From positions 124,001 through 188,000 of the forward strand of contig CP141202.1 in NCBI GenBank assembly GCA_035609245.1: a stretch of 64,000 nt of DNA, in the 5' to 3' direction. Below, in pieces: positions 27,423-36,455 of this stretch (positions are counted from its first letter, which is position 1; each line of letters begins with the position of its first letter). A model generated the notes under the pieces. The model saw nothing but the letters and a program-made list of their open reading frames with translations. It was not told where the DNA came from and did not search any database. The translations under genes and the position numbers were made by a program. The stretch comes from Bacteroidales bacterium MB20-C3-3 (GTDB taxonomy: Bacteria > Bacteroidota > Bacteroidia > Bacteroidales > UBA932).

Positions 27423-29097
27423 AGGGGCCTATACCCAGTTTCTCCCATTTTTTGTCAACAATCTCAATTGTCTCAGGAGAGGAGAGGGCTTTCTCAGGCC
27501 ACTCTCTTTTGAACCCATTTTTCCCTTTATATTTTCGTCTGCTATCTGCAACAAGACGCCCGTCTGAAAAATCAGTGTCTCTTACCGGATCCCAGTTGCT
27601 TCCCCATAACCATAAACCGGAGTAAGAGTCATCTGTATCTTCCCATCTATCAAGTATAATATTGATGATTCCCTTTAAATCTTTTCCTGAGTGTGTAAAA
27701 TGGATTGCTTTGTTAGACAGTGGAGTGTGAGCGCCTCCCTCCTCAGGTAGTTTTTTTGTAGCATCAATAAGAATTTTTCCGCCATATCCGCAAACCGGTG
27801 ATGTGTGGTCAAGAACATCCATAGGTCCCCGGCTAAAATGAGTATCTCTTTCCGGATGATAGTTTCTGATTATTACCTCTTCTACTTGATGAATGTCTCT
27901 GATGTCAATATCTTCGTCAGTGATTATGATCGTTTTGCAAAACATCATCTGACCGGCACCCCATAGTGCGTGTCCAACTTTAATCCCCTGTCCCGGGTAA
28001 CTCTTTTCAATTTTTACTATTGCCAGATTATGACCAATTCCCTCTTCCGGGAGGTAAAGATCCTTTAATTCAGGTACCATAGTAAACTGTATAGGTGTCA
28101 GGAATATACTCTCTGTTGCCATTGCAATATATTTGTCCTCCTGAGGTGGAATTCCAACTATTGTTGCCGGATATATTGCATCTTTTTTATGCGAGATGCA
28201 GGTAATATGCATTTTTGGATAAAGATCTTCAAGAGAGTAAAATCCGGTGTGATCTCCAAATGGTCCCTCGACTACCGGTGCCTCTTTTGTATCTATGTAT
28301 CCCTCTATAACAAAATCACAATCGGCAGGAACCTGCAGAGGCTGTGTCAGACAATCTGTCAATGAGACCGGTTTGTTACGGAGAAATCCTGCAAGCATAT
28401 ATTCGTCAATACCCTCAGGCAGAGGAGCAGTAGCAGCGTATGTGTAGACAGGATCTCCTCCCAGTGCAACAGCAACCGGAAACTTTCCCTCTTTGCATCT
28501 TGAAAATTGTCTGGCCCCTGTTTTATGTCTGTGCCAGTGCATGCCGGTTGTGTTCTCACTGAATACCTGCATCCTGTACATCCCGACATTTCTGGCTCCG
28601 GTTACAGAGTCTTTTGTGTGAACCAGCGGGAGAGTAACAAAGGGTCCGCCATCCTGAGGCCAGCACTTCAGTACAGGCAGTCTGCCAATATCGGGCTGAT
28701 GTAATATTACCTCCTGACAGGGGGCAACACCTTTATGAGCCTTTGGCATCCAGGAGGCAGCCCGGCCTAAAAGAGGGATTGCTTTAAGCTTCTCCTGAAT
28801 AGTCCCTCTCTGCCTGGTGACCTCTTTTATCAAATCCCTCATAGATTCCGATATCTCATCAAACGAGGTTGCTCCTAATGCATAGAGAATTCTGTTTTTT
28901 GAGCCCAGCATATTGGTCAGAACAGGATATGCTGTTCCTGTATTTTCAAAAAGGAGTGCTTTGCCTCCTCCGGGCTGTTTACTTACTCTGTCTGTTATTT
29001 CGGTGATCTCTAATAAAGGGTCTGTAAACTCTTTAATACGAATGAGCTCTCCCTTTGATTCCAGAAATTCAATAAAATCTTTTAAACTTTTGTACAT
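27367..29097 (-). CDS. UbiD-family decarboxylase, possibly menaquinone (futalosine-pathway) decarboxylase
   Basis: A 576-residue protein of the UbiD family, which uses prenylated FMN made by a UbiX-type enzyme to decarboxylate aromatic or unsaturated acids. Typical segments are present: VEGPFGDHTGFYS, the Mn/K-prFMN binding region around NVGMYRMQVF and GMHWHRHKTGARQF, and GIPPQEDKYI. As mqnC lies in the same window, a role as the late futalosine-pathway decarboxylase of menaquinone synthesis (MqnL-like) is plausible but unproven. The start at 29097 (MYKSLKDFI) is favoured over 29121 because it follows the preceding stop by 1 nt. Its 3' end overlaps lnt by 56 nt. Confidence 0.85.
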   Translation of the reverse strand: MYKSLKDFIEFLESKGELIRIKEFTDPLLEITEITDRVSKQPGGGKALLFENTGTAYPVLTNMLGSKNRILYALGATSFDEISESMRDLIKEVTRQRGTIQEKLKAIPLLGRAASWMPKAHKGVAPCQEVILHQPDIGRLPVLKCWPQDGGPFVTLPLVHTKDSVTGARNVGMYRMQVFSENTTGMHWHRHKTGARQFSRCKEGKFPVAVALGGDPVYTYAATAPLPEGIDEYMLAGFLRNKPVSLTDCLTQPLQVPADCDFVIEGYIDTKEAPVVEGPFGDHTGFYSLEDLYPKMHITCISHKKDAIYPATIVGIPPQEDKYIAMATESIFLTPIQFTMVPELKDLYLPEEGIGHNLAIVKIEKSYPGQGIKVGHALWGAGQMMFCKTIIITDEDIDIRDIHQVEEVIIRNYHPERDTHFSRGPMDVLDHTSPVCGYGGKILIDATKKLPEEGGAHTPLSNKAIHFTHSGKDLKGIINIILDRWEDTDDSYSGLWLWGSNWDPVRDTDFSDGRLVADSRRKYKGKNGFKREWPEKALSSPETIEIVDKKWEKLGIGPFIASPSLKYLSGQKLQEQ

Positions 29098-29098
29098 C

Positions 29099-31918
29099 TT
29101 ATTCTCTGGTTGCCTCCTCAAGAAGGTAAAAAATTGATTTGTATGATATACCGCTATGTTTTGAGAGTCCTATTTCGCAGGTTCTTGATGTAGCGTATCC
29201 TTCTGAGCAACCTGCGCTCTGCTCCTTTATATTCCTCAATCCGTGCTTGTTAAGTTCAGGAAGCAAAAAACCTCTGTCCCCTGCAAATCCACAACAATTG
29301 CTGTCTATAACAACAACCTCCTCTGCACAAAGTTCTGCCAGCTTCTTCAGATGTTCTTCAACCTCCATCTTCTTAGCACTGCAGACAGCAAAAAGAGAGA
29401 TCTTCCGGTTGAGTTTACGGATTTTCAATTTATCCACGAGGAATTGAGTTGCGAATTCAGCTGGTTCATATAGCTTAATTCTCTCTCCAAAGTTACTCTT
29501 CATTGTGTAAAGACAAGGGCTCATGTCGCACAGAACAGGGTGTTTACCATTTTCAGAGGCTATTCTAAGTGCCTCTTCAAGTTTGTCAGAGGCTAGTTTA
29601 CCTGCTTCAACAAAGCCTTTGGAAGAGAAGGCCATACCGCAGCATAAAGAATCAAGATCATTTGGATAAATCACCTCCATGCCTGCTCTTTTTATCAGCA
29701 TATCAGTTACTTTAGTAACTTCCATTGCATCTGCATACTCCTTTGATACCCCCATACTTCTTGTTATACAAGATGGAAAATAGACAACTTTCTGAATATC
29801 TGAAGATACATTAGGATGAGTCGGTTTGATTTTTGTTGCACCCTTTGGAAAGTATTCATTCCAGAGCGGGACTAAACCGCCGGTGGCTTTGTGCATACCG
29901 GTTGCTACGGCTCCAAAGAGTTTTTTTCCTGTAATAAGCCTCAGATAGTAAAGAGAGCTAAGCCCTATTCTCATTCCAGAAGTGACTCCACCCATACTTG
30001 CAGCAATTGATTTTGCAATCTTTTCTGCCCTCTGAGAGTGCCCTTCGTGTCTTAGTTCTTTGACAAGTTTTCCTGTGTCAATTTTTACAGGGCATTTCAG
30101 AGCACACAGCCCATCTGTTGCACAGGTGTCCAGCCCGGCATAGCTGTACAGTTTAGAGAGTTCTGCGGCAATATGTGGCTGTTCTCCACTCTTCTCAAGT
30201 CTGGATATCTCTCTGTATACTGTGATTCTCTGTCTCGGTGACAGGGTAAATCCTTCAGATACACAGCCACCTTCACAAAATCCGCACTCCATACATTTGT
30301 CAACAATCTCTTTTGATTCCGGAAGAGGCTTGAAATTTTTAAGGTGAATCTCAGAATCATCATTAAGTATAACACCGGGGTTGAGAATACCTTTAGGGTC
30401 AAAAATTTGTTTTATCTCCTTCATAATGGAGTAAGCCGTTGATCCCCACTCCATCTCAACATACGGTGCCATATTTCTGCCTGTTCCGTGCTCAGCCTTG
30501 AGGGAGCCGTCATAGTCGTTAACAACCATCTTTGCAATATCGTCCATAAAGGCTCCATATTTGTCTATATCCTCTTGTTTTGAAAAATCAGGATTAAACA
30601 TAAAATGAAGATTTCCCTCCAGAGAGTGGCCAAAAATTACAGCTTCAGGATAATTATATTTTTCAAAGAGAGATTGAAGCTGAAGTGTACCTTCGGCAAG
30701 TCTTTCAATTGGAAAACAAATATCTTCAATAATTGGGGTTGTGCCACTCTCTCTCATAGCGGCTACTGTAGGAAGAGTCTCTTTTCTTATCTTCCAGAGT
30801 GACGCCTGAAGCTTTGGATCTGTTGTAAAAGTAAGGGGAAGCTCTGTGATTATTGAGGAGATGCTATCGGTGATTATTGATACATTCTGTTTAAGAAGCT
30901 CTTCATTTTCTGCTCTGGTCTCAACAAGGAGGGCAGCAGCCTTTTCTGAAATAGTCTTAATATAATCCGGTACCCCTTTAGTTGACTGAACAGACCTTAC
31001 TGCAGCCCTGTCCATTATCTCTGCTGCATTAACCGGTTGTTTTTTAAGAATCTGTACTGCTTTACAAGCACTCTCAATATCCGGATAAATAATTAAAGCA
31101 AGAGCTTTGTATTTATGGTCAACAACAGTGTTATATGTGATATCTGAGATAAATCCAAGTGTCCCCTCAGATCCTATCATGAGGTGCTTAATAATATCAA
31201 TGCCATCAGAATAGTCTGTAAGTGCATTAAGACTATATCCTGTTGTGTTTTTTATTTTGAATTTCTTTATAATCCGGTCGCTTAGCTCTTTATCTGCTTT
31301 TACTCTGGCCGATAGCTTCTCAATTCCACCGAGAAGCTCTTTGTGTGTTTTTCTGAAACTGTCACAACTTGATTTATCAGAGGTATCGAGTATTGTTCCA
31401 TCGTGAAGAACTATTCTAATGTCTGCAATAGTTTTATATGAGTTTTCTGCTGTCCCGCAGCACATTCCAGATGCATTGTTTGCAGCTATTCCTCCTATCA
31501 TCGCAGCATCTATTGATGCCGGATCGGGACCAATTTTTCTTCCGTATTTTACAAGTCTGTTATTAGCCTGTTGACCGCGAATACCACTCTGAAGCCTGAT
31601 TTTGGTACCAGAATCAAGTACTGACCAATCTCTCCATCCGTGGGTGGCAACAACCAGCACAGAGTCAGTTATAGCCTGTCCGGACAAAGAGGTTCCCGCA
31701 GCCCGGAATGTTAACGGGATATTCATTTCTGAGGCAATTTTTATTGTGGCTGTTACCTCTTCTTCATTATATACTTTAACTATCAGCTTTGGAATAAGTC
31801 TGTAGAATGAGGCATCTGTTCCAAAGGCAAGGGTGCTCAGCGAGTCGTGGAGTAGCCTCTCTGCGGGTATCGCTTTAGAAAGGAGATTATAAAACTCCTG
31901 ATATTTACCGGTAATCAT
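29099..31918 (-). CDS. FAD- and Fe-S-containing 2-hydroxyacid dehydrogenase (GlcD-GlcF fusion type)
   Basis: A 939-residue protein. N-terminal FAD-binding domain: FRAAGTSLSGQ near residue 73 and IGGIAANNASGMCCG near 141. A FAD-oxidase C domain with GHSLEGNLHF and AEHGTGRN. Then a ferredoxin-like segment with two clusters (CMECGFCEGGC and CATDGLCALKC) and a C-terminal CCG region (LCCGMAFSSKG and NCCGFAGDRG). This fused layout is typical of D-lactate or D-2-hydroxyglutarate dehydrogenases that pass electrons to the quinone pool. The exact 2-hydroxyacid is not determinable. It overlaps the thioredoxin gene by 4 nt and sits 1 nt before the UbiD gene. Confidence 0.9.
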   Translation of the reverse strand: MITGKYQEFYNLLSKAIPAERLLHDSLSTLAFGTDASFYRLIPKLIVKVYNEEEVTATIKIASEMNIPLTFRAAGTSLSGQAITDSVLVVATHGWRDWSVLDSGTKIRLQSGIRGQQANNRLVKYGRKIGPDPASIDAAMIGGIAANNASGMCCGTAENSYKTIADIRIVLHDGTILDTSDKSSCDSFRKTHKELLGGIEKLSARVKADKELSDRIIKKFKIKNTTGYSLNALTDYSDGIDIIKHLMIGSEGTLGFISDITYNTVVDHKYKALALIIYPDIESACKAVQILKKQPVNAAEIMDRAAVRSVQSTKGVPDYIKTISEKAAALLVETRAENEELLKQNVSIITDSISSIITELPLTFTTDPKLQASLWKIRKETLPTVAAMRESGTTPIIEDICFPIERLAEGTLQLQSLFEKYNYPEAVIFGHSLEGNLHFMFNPDFSKQEDIDKYGAFMDDIAKMVVNDYDGSLKAEHGTGRNMAPYVEMEWGSTAYSIMKEIKQIFDPKGILNPGVILNDDSEIHLKNFKPLPESKEIVDKCMECGFCEGGCVSEGFTLSPRQRITVYREISRLEKSGEQPHIAAELSKLYSYAGLDTCATDGLCALKCPVKIDTGKLVKELRHEGHSQRAEKIAKSIAASMGGVTSGMRIGLSSLYYLRLITGKKLFGAVATGMHKATGGLVPLWNEYFPKGATKIKPTHPNVSSDIQKVVYFPSCITRSMGVSKEYADAMEVTKVTDMLIKRAGMEVIYPNDLDSLCCGMAFSSKGFVEAGKLASDKLEEALRIASENGKHPVLCDMSPCLYTMKSNFGERIKLYEPAEFATQFLVDKLKIRKLNRKISLFAVCSAKKMEVEEHLKKLAELCAEEVVVIDSNCCGFAGDRGFLLPELNKHGLRNIKEQSAGCSEGYATSRTCEIGLSKHSGISYKSIFYLLEEATRE

Positions 31919-33444
31919 TTGATTATATTTTTTAGGGTTGCAAAATCAAAATTCTTTGCCACTATCCGTCCTTTTCTGTCCAGAAGAAGAGTGTAGGGGA
32001 CACTCTCTGTTTCATACAGCTGAAAGATTGAGCCGTTGTCGTTTTCTAAAGGAGAGAGTACATGCCATTTTATGTTTTCCAAAATTTTGTATTGGTTGGA
32101 GGAGGCAGGTGTCCCCATTGTATTAACTGCAATAATTTTTACCCCTTTTTTTCTGAGGTTTTTATACTCTCGCTTTAATATTTCTGTATATGTTTTACAT
32201 GTGGCGCAGTGTTGGTCTGTGAAATAAATGAGTGTAAATTTTGAGCATTTTTTGCCAAGTGTTATTCTCTTTCCTGATGTATTTAACATTGTATGTTCAG
32301 GAAAGAGGGAGCCAACCTGGTTCATTTTAGTCCGTTTTACCATTGATGGTACCCATATTGCCGGATACTCTTTATTAATCCAGAAATCAGGATAGGGAAT
32401 TATGAAATCCTCAGCAACAATAACAGAGGCCTCTCTCCGTTTCTCACTCTGAGAGTAGAGGAGCTCCTCATAAATATATGAAAATACACTACGGTAAAGC
32501 TCTTTGTCACTCGCTGAAGATAAATTTGAAAATAGTGATGAGATTGAAGTTTTCACAGATACTGAATCTTCAAAGTCTATTGCTTCAATATATGCAGCGG
32601 CAAATCTGGATGCCTGTTCACTGAATTCCTTATCATTTTCATACAACTTAGAAAGAAGCTCATCTAATGAAGATGAACTGAGATTTCTGCCTCTTATTTT
32701 CCCGGAGTTGTCTATAAGAAAAATCTGAGGTGTTTTAACAACATTATAAAGCCTGGGAAAATCTGTAGAGTAAGCCGGATCTGATACAAATGTCCAGTTT
32801 ATTATGTCATTAACAGGCAATCCTGCTATAAAATTTCTAAGTCTGGATGTATCGGGATGTGTAAAAACTGCAAAAACAGATAAACCCTCATAATCTGCGA
32901 ATTTTGAAATCTTTAGCAGCTCCGGAAGCTCTGTTTTGCAAATTGTGCACTGATCATCAAAAAACAGCAATACTGTATATTTGGAACCGAGACTCTCTTT
33001 TAAGGATTTGTGAATACCTGAGGGGGTTGTCATAACAAGATCAGGGGCATCCATCCCTATCAGTGAATGCTTGTTGAATTCAACGAATAGTAAAATCTCG
33101 GATTTATTTAAACCATCAGGAGGGGTAAGAGTGTCGCTAAGAAAATATTTCTGTGCTATATATACCGATACACTCTCAAGACCCATTATCCCGGAATCTT
33201 TGAAAATCATAAATAGTCTTCCGGCTATATATGAGGAAAGATTATTGCTTTCGCCAGCAGCTATCAGCCTGTCTGATGCGGCACTGAGAGAATCGGGATG
33301 AATCGGAATAGTGGACAGAAAGCTTGATATATGGCTGTCAACCTTTTGTCTTAAGGAATCGGCACCACTAATCTGCCTGGTTTGTGAAAAAAGACCAAGT
33401 GATATTGTAAGAAGTAAAAATAAGAGGGTTGCTTTAATGTTCAT
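31915..33444 (-). CDS. Exported protein with two thioredoxin/TlpA-like domains
   Basis: A 509-residue protein with a signal peptide (about 1-20), a helical N-terminal region (about 30-125) and two thioredoxin folds. The first has CTIC (C166/C169), with a cis-Pro-type VVKTPQIFLID. The second has CATC (C413/C416), with ESVPYTLLLD. Both are complete, so this is a tandem arrangement rather than one broken domain. It probably acts in thiol reduction or disulfide chemistry in the periplasm, perhaps in cytochrome or outer-membrane protein maturation. It overlaps coaD by 11 nt and the dehydrogenase gene by 4 nt. Confidence 0.85.
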   Translation of the reverse strand: MNIKATLLFLLLTISLGLFSQTRQISGADSLRQKVDSHISSFLSTIPIHPDSLSAASDRLIAAGESNNLSSYIAGRLFMIFKDSGIMGLESVSVYIAQKYFLSDTLTPPDGLNKSEILLFVEFNKHSLIGMDAPDLVMTTPSGIHKSLKESLGSKYTVLLFFDDQCTICKTELPELLKISKFADYEGLSVFAVFTHPDTSRLRNFIAGLPVNDIINWTFVSDPAYSTDFPRLYNVVKTPQIFLIDNSGKIRGRNLSSSSLDELLSKLYENDKEFSEQASRFAAAYIEAIDFEDSVSVKTSISSLFSNLSSASDKELYRSVFSYIYEELLYSQSEKRREASVIVAEDFIIPYPDFWINKEYPAIWVPSMVKRTKMNQVGSLFPEHTMLNTSGKRITLGKKCSKFTLIYFTDQHCATCKTYTEILKREYKNLRKKGVKIIAVNTMGTPASSNQYKILENIKWHVLSPLENDNGSIFQLYETESVPYTLLLDRKGRIVAKNFDFATLKNIIK

Positions 33445-33928
33445 TCTTCTCTTCTCTCCTTAATCTGCCGGTTAGATCCACTCCGGGAGCCAGGAATATC
33501 CGGGCATCTCCGCCATTTAAGAGAAGGTCTCTTACAACAGTAGAGGTAATAAATGAGCACTCGGCAGAGGATGGGATAAAAACGGTCTGAATATTTGGAG
33601 ATAATTTGTAGTTAGCTTGTGCAATAACCTGTTCAAAATCAAAGTCAGTGGTTGATCTGATTCCCCTTACAATAAAATCTGCTCCACAGGAGTTGCAAAA
33701 GTTTATAGTTAGTCCTGTGTAAGATTCTACCTCAACATTATTAAGATTTTTAACCGACTCTTTTATTATTTCTATTCTCTCTTCAATTGTAAAGAGTCCG
33801 CTTTTATTAATGTTGTATCCAACAGCAACAACAACTTTGTCAAATACTCTGAGAGATGACTGAAGGACATCAAGATGTCCTTTTGTGAAGGGGTCAAAAG
33901 ATCCCGGAAAAACAGCTTTTCTCATCAT
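33434..33928 (-). CDS. coaD: Phosphopantetheine adenylyltransferase
   Basis: Fourth step of coenzyme A synthesis: 4'-phosphopantetheine + ATP to dephospho-CoA. The nucleotidyltransferase signature FPGSFDPFTKGHLDV is at the N-terminus, with VRGIRSTTDFDFE and SAECSFITSTVVRDL further on. The length is about 164 aa, normal for bacteria. The ATG at 33928 (or the next one at 33925) is chosen over an in-frame GTG at 33937; it follows the dapF stop by 2 nt. Its 3' end overlaps the thioredoxin gene by 11 nt. Confidence 0.95.
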   Translation of the reverse strand: MMRKAVFPGSFDPFTKGHLDVLQSSLRVFDKVVVAVGYNINKSGLFTIEERIEIIKESVKNLNNVEVESYTGLTINFCNSCGADFIVRGIRSTTDFDFEQVIAQANYKLSPNIQTVFIPSSAECSFITSTVVRDLLLNGGDARIFLAPGVDLTGRLRREEKNEH

Positions 33929-33930
33929 AT

Positions 33931-34797
33931 TCAGCACTCAATTACGCAACTGAAAACATAAGTTGCAGGGCCGGTTAGTTTAATGTCTGTATAGTTATCC
34001 TCTCCAGTATATGTGAATTCTACAGTTAGCTCTCCTCCTTTGGTCTCAATAATATTCTTTACAGTTTGAGGGATCTTAATATCTACTTTACTGTATGAAA
34101 ACTTATTTCTGGTAAGCAGTTTATGATGAGCAATAGCCGATGCCGTTACTCCGGTTCCGCAGGAGAGGGTCTCGTCCTCAACACCTCTTTCGTATGTTCT
34201 TACTGATATTCTCTGCTCCTGCTCCTCATCAAATTTTGGTATATTGAATCTGCCCCAGCTTCCCTGAACAAAGTTAACATTAGTGCCTCCCGGAAAATGG
34301 GGGTGGTGTCTCCAAAGCTTCCCCTGCTCTCTTACATCATAATCACTTACATTCTCAACAAAAATCACCAAATGTGGTGATCCTGTATTTAACATATAGC
34401 TTTTTGGGGAGTAGTCCTTAACGCTTGTTACATCAGATATGCCAAGTTTAACTATGCAGGTTGAAGGTGAGTATTTAATAATTTCTGCCTCGTGAATACC
34501 ATCAACAGCCTCAAAAGTAAAATCTTTAATTCCCTTATGTGCTGCAAAAGCCACTAATGAGCGTCCTCCGTTTCCGCACATAGTCCCCTCTCTTCCGTCT
34601 GCGTTGTAATAGACCATTGAAAATGAGTATTTTTTACTTCTATTGAGCAACATCAATCCATCTGCTCCAACTCCAAATCTGCGGTCACAAAGATGTTTAA
34701 TCTGACTTTCGGTCAGTTCTAGCTGGCCCTCTCTGTTATCCAGGATAACAAAATCATTACCTGTTGCCTGGTATTTATATGCTGTTATTCTCATCAT
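33931..34797 (-). CDS. dapF: Diaminopimelate epimerase
   Basis: Converts LL- to meso-diaminopimelate for lysine and peptidoglycan, without cofactor. Both catalytic cysteines are in their motifs: MCGNGGRSL in the N-terminal half and LSCGTGVTAS in the C-terminal half. The N-terminus reads YKYQATGNDFVILDN. 288 residues is slightly long but normal for Bacteroidota. Two adjacent ATG codons (34797 and 34794) are possible starts; the first overlaps the stop of lpxB-ogt by 4 nt, indicating translational coupling. Confidence 0.96.
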   Translation of the reverse strand: MMRITAYKYQATGNDFVILDNREGQLELTESQIKHLCDRRFGVGADGLMLLNRSKKYSFSMVYYNADGREGTMCGNGGRSLVAFAAHKGIKDFTFEAVDGIHEAEIIKYSPSTCIVKLGISDVTSVKDYSPKSYMLNTGSPHLVIFVENVSDYDVREQGKLWRHHPHFPGGTNVNFVQGSWGRFNIPKFDEEQEQRISVRTYERGVEDETLSCGTGVTASAIAHHKLLTRNKFSYSKVDIKIPQTVKNIIETKGGELTVEFTYTGEDNYTDIKLTGPATYVFSCVIEC

Positions 34798-36434
34798 TTT
34801 TTCTCCTCTTCTTGAAAGAGGTTATTATCTGTTGTTAAATATGCTTTTTCCAATTCCAGTAAATAGCTCTTTTTATCTATTCCAATTGCAAAACCAGTAA
34901 GTTTATTATTTGCACCAACAACCCTGTGACAAGGGATTACAATTAAAAGGGGATTCATTTTACATGCTAATCCTACAGCTCTGCTGGCATCTCTGGATTC
35001 AACTATAGAGGCGATCTCTCCATATGTTTTTACCTCTCCGTATGGTATATTACTTAGCTCATGCCATACCCTTTTTTGGAATTCTGTCCCGTTTAATTTT
35101 ACAGGGAGTTCAAAATTCTCTCTTTTCTCCTGAAAGTATTCGTCAAGTTGTCTTGCTGTCTCAGACAATATGGGGTGAGAGCGATTTGTCTCCTCAGAGA
35201 GGTTTTGTTCATCTTCACCAACATATTCTACTCCGATTAGATTTGAATCGTCACAGATTAGCTTTAGCCTTCCCATAGGGGTTTCGTGAATAGCCGAGAA
35301 AAGATTGTCCTCTTTATGAGATTTTATCTCTTTTAGCATAGATTTAGCCACTTTTTCAGAGGCTCCCTCACCACCAAGTAATTTTCTTACTCTTTTATAT
35401 CCCGATAGAATCCTCTTTCTGTCTCTTCCAATAAGGATTTTTCCAATTTCTGCCGATATGTTTTCAGGAGTGCAATCCCATTGAAGGAGCTCCTTTACAA
35501 GCTCTTTGTCAAGAATTAAATTGACCAGGCTTGCGTATTTTACTTTGATAATTAATTTACCAAGCCATACAGTTACTGGATTCATTCCGTAACAAACAAC
35601 CTGAGGAGTGTCAATTATTGCGCACTCAAGGCTGGCAGTACCTGAAGATACTGCTGCTGCATCAGAGTGTTTAAGAATGGAGTATGTCTCTCCAAAAAAG
35701 AGTTTTATTCTGCTGCCACTAAGATATTGCTGGTAGTATGATGGCTCTATCGAGGGGGCTCCGGCAAGTAAAAACTGATATTCGGGGTAATCATCCTCCA
35801 GCCCTCTTAACTTGGGAAGAAGATATGAAATTTCGTGTTTTCTGCTCCCGGCCAGCAAAGCAATAGTGGGTTTATTATCAATATGAAGACGAGAGGTAAA
35901 TTCCTCTTTGGATTCTGAAAGTGCTTTGTCTGATATTATGCTGTCATATAATGGATTCCCAAAATATTTAACATCCATATTATGGCCTTTAAAGAACTCT
36001 TGTTCAAAGGGAAATATTATATATGTTTTATCAGTGTACCTTTTTAGTTTTTCAATTCTCGATTCCCCTCTGGCCCAGACTTTGGGCGGGATATAGTAAA
36101 ATACTCTAAAACCTCTCTCTTTTCCAAATTTTGCAATACGCAGGTTAAAACCGGGATAGTCAATTAAGATAATAACATCAGGCTTCCAGTCCAGAATATC
36201 TTTTTTACAATGTGAAAGATTTTCTCTTATTTTTCCAAGTTTTGAAAGAACTTCAACTATACCCATTACGGCAGTATCGCTATAGTGTTTAACAAGACCA
36301 TCATAAACAGATCTCATCAAATCACCGCCCCAGAATCTGAATTCAGCAGAAGGGTCTTCTTTAAGAAGACTTTTCATCAGATTGGAGCCGTGCAGGTCCC
36401 CGGACGCCTCCCCCGCAATGAGGTAATAACGCAT
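34794..36434 (-). CDS. lpxB: Fusion of lipid-A-disaccharide synthase (LpxB) and O6-methylguanine-DNA methyltransferase (Ogt)
   Basis: One uninterrupted 546-residue frame. Residues 1 to about 372 are LpxB, the GT19 enzyme joining UDP-diacylglucosamine and lipid X to form the lipid A disaccharide; GEASGDLHG, PGFNLRIAK, PPKVWARGE and ALLAGSRKHEI are present. Residues about 377-546 form a complete Ogt/MGMT: N-terminal subdomain, YGEVKTYGEIA helix, an Arg-finger SRAVGLACKMNP, the alkyl-acceptor PCHRVVG (C502) and LTGFAIGIDKK. The two activities, membrane lipid synthesis and direct DNA repair, have no known link. LpxB alone is normally about 380 aa. It lies 21 nt after surE and overlaps dapF by 4 nt. 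Confidence 0.9.
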   Translation of the reverse strand: MRYYLIAGEASGDLHGSNLMKSLLKEDPSAEFRFWGGDLMRSVYDGLVKHYSDTAVMGIVEVLSKLGKIRENLSHCKKDILDWKPDVIILIDYPGFNLRIAKFGKERGFRVFYYIPPKVWARGESRIEKLKRYTDKTYIIFPFEQEFFKGHNMDVKYFGNPLYDSIISDKALSESKEEFTSRLHIDNKPTIALLAGSRKHEISYLLPKLRGLEDDYPEYQFLLAGAPSIEPSYYQQYLSGSRIKLFFGETYSILKHSDAAAVSSGTASLECAIIDTPQVVCYGMNPVTVWLGKLIIKVKYASLVNLILDKELVKELLQWDCTPENISAEIGKILIGRDRKRILSGYKRVRKLLGGEGASEKVAKSMLKEIKSHKEDNLFSAIHETPMGRLKLICDDSNLIGVEYVGEDEQNLSEETNRSHPILSETARQLDEYFQEKRENFELPVKLNGTEFQKRVWHELSNIPYGEVKTYGEIASIVESRDASRAVGLACKMNPLLIVIPCHRVVGANNKLTGFAIGIDKKSYLLELEKAYLTTDNNLFQEEEKK

Positions 36435-36455
36435 ATTGGTTTATTTAGAAGTTCA

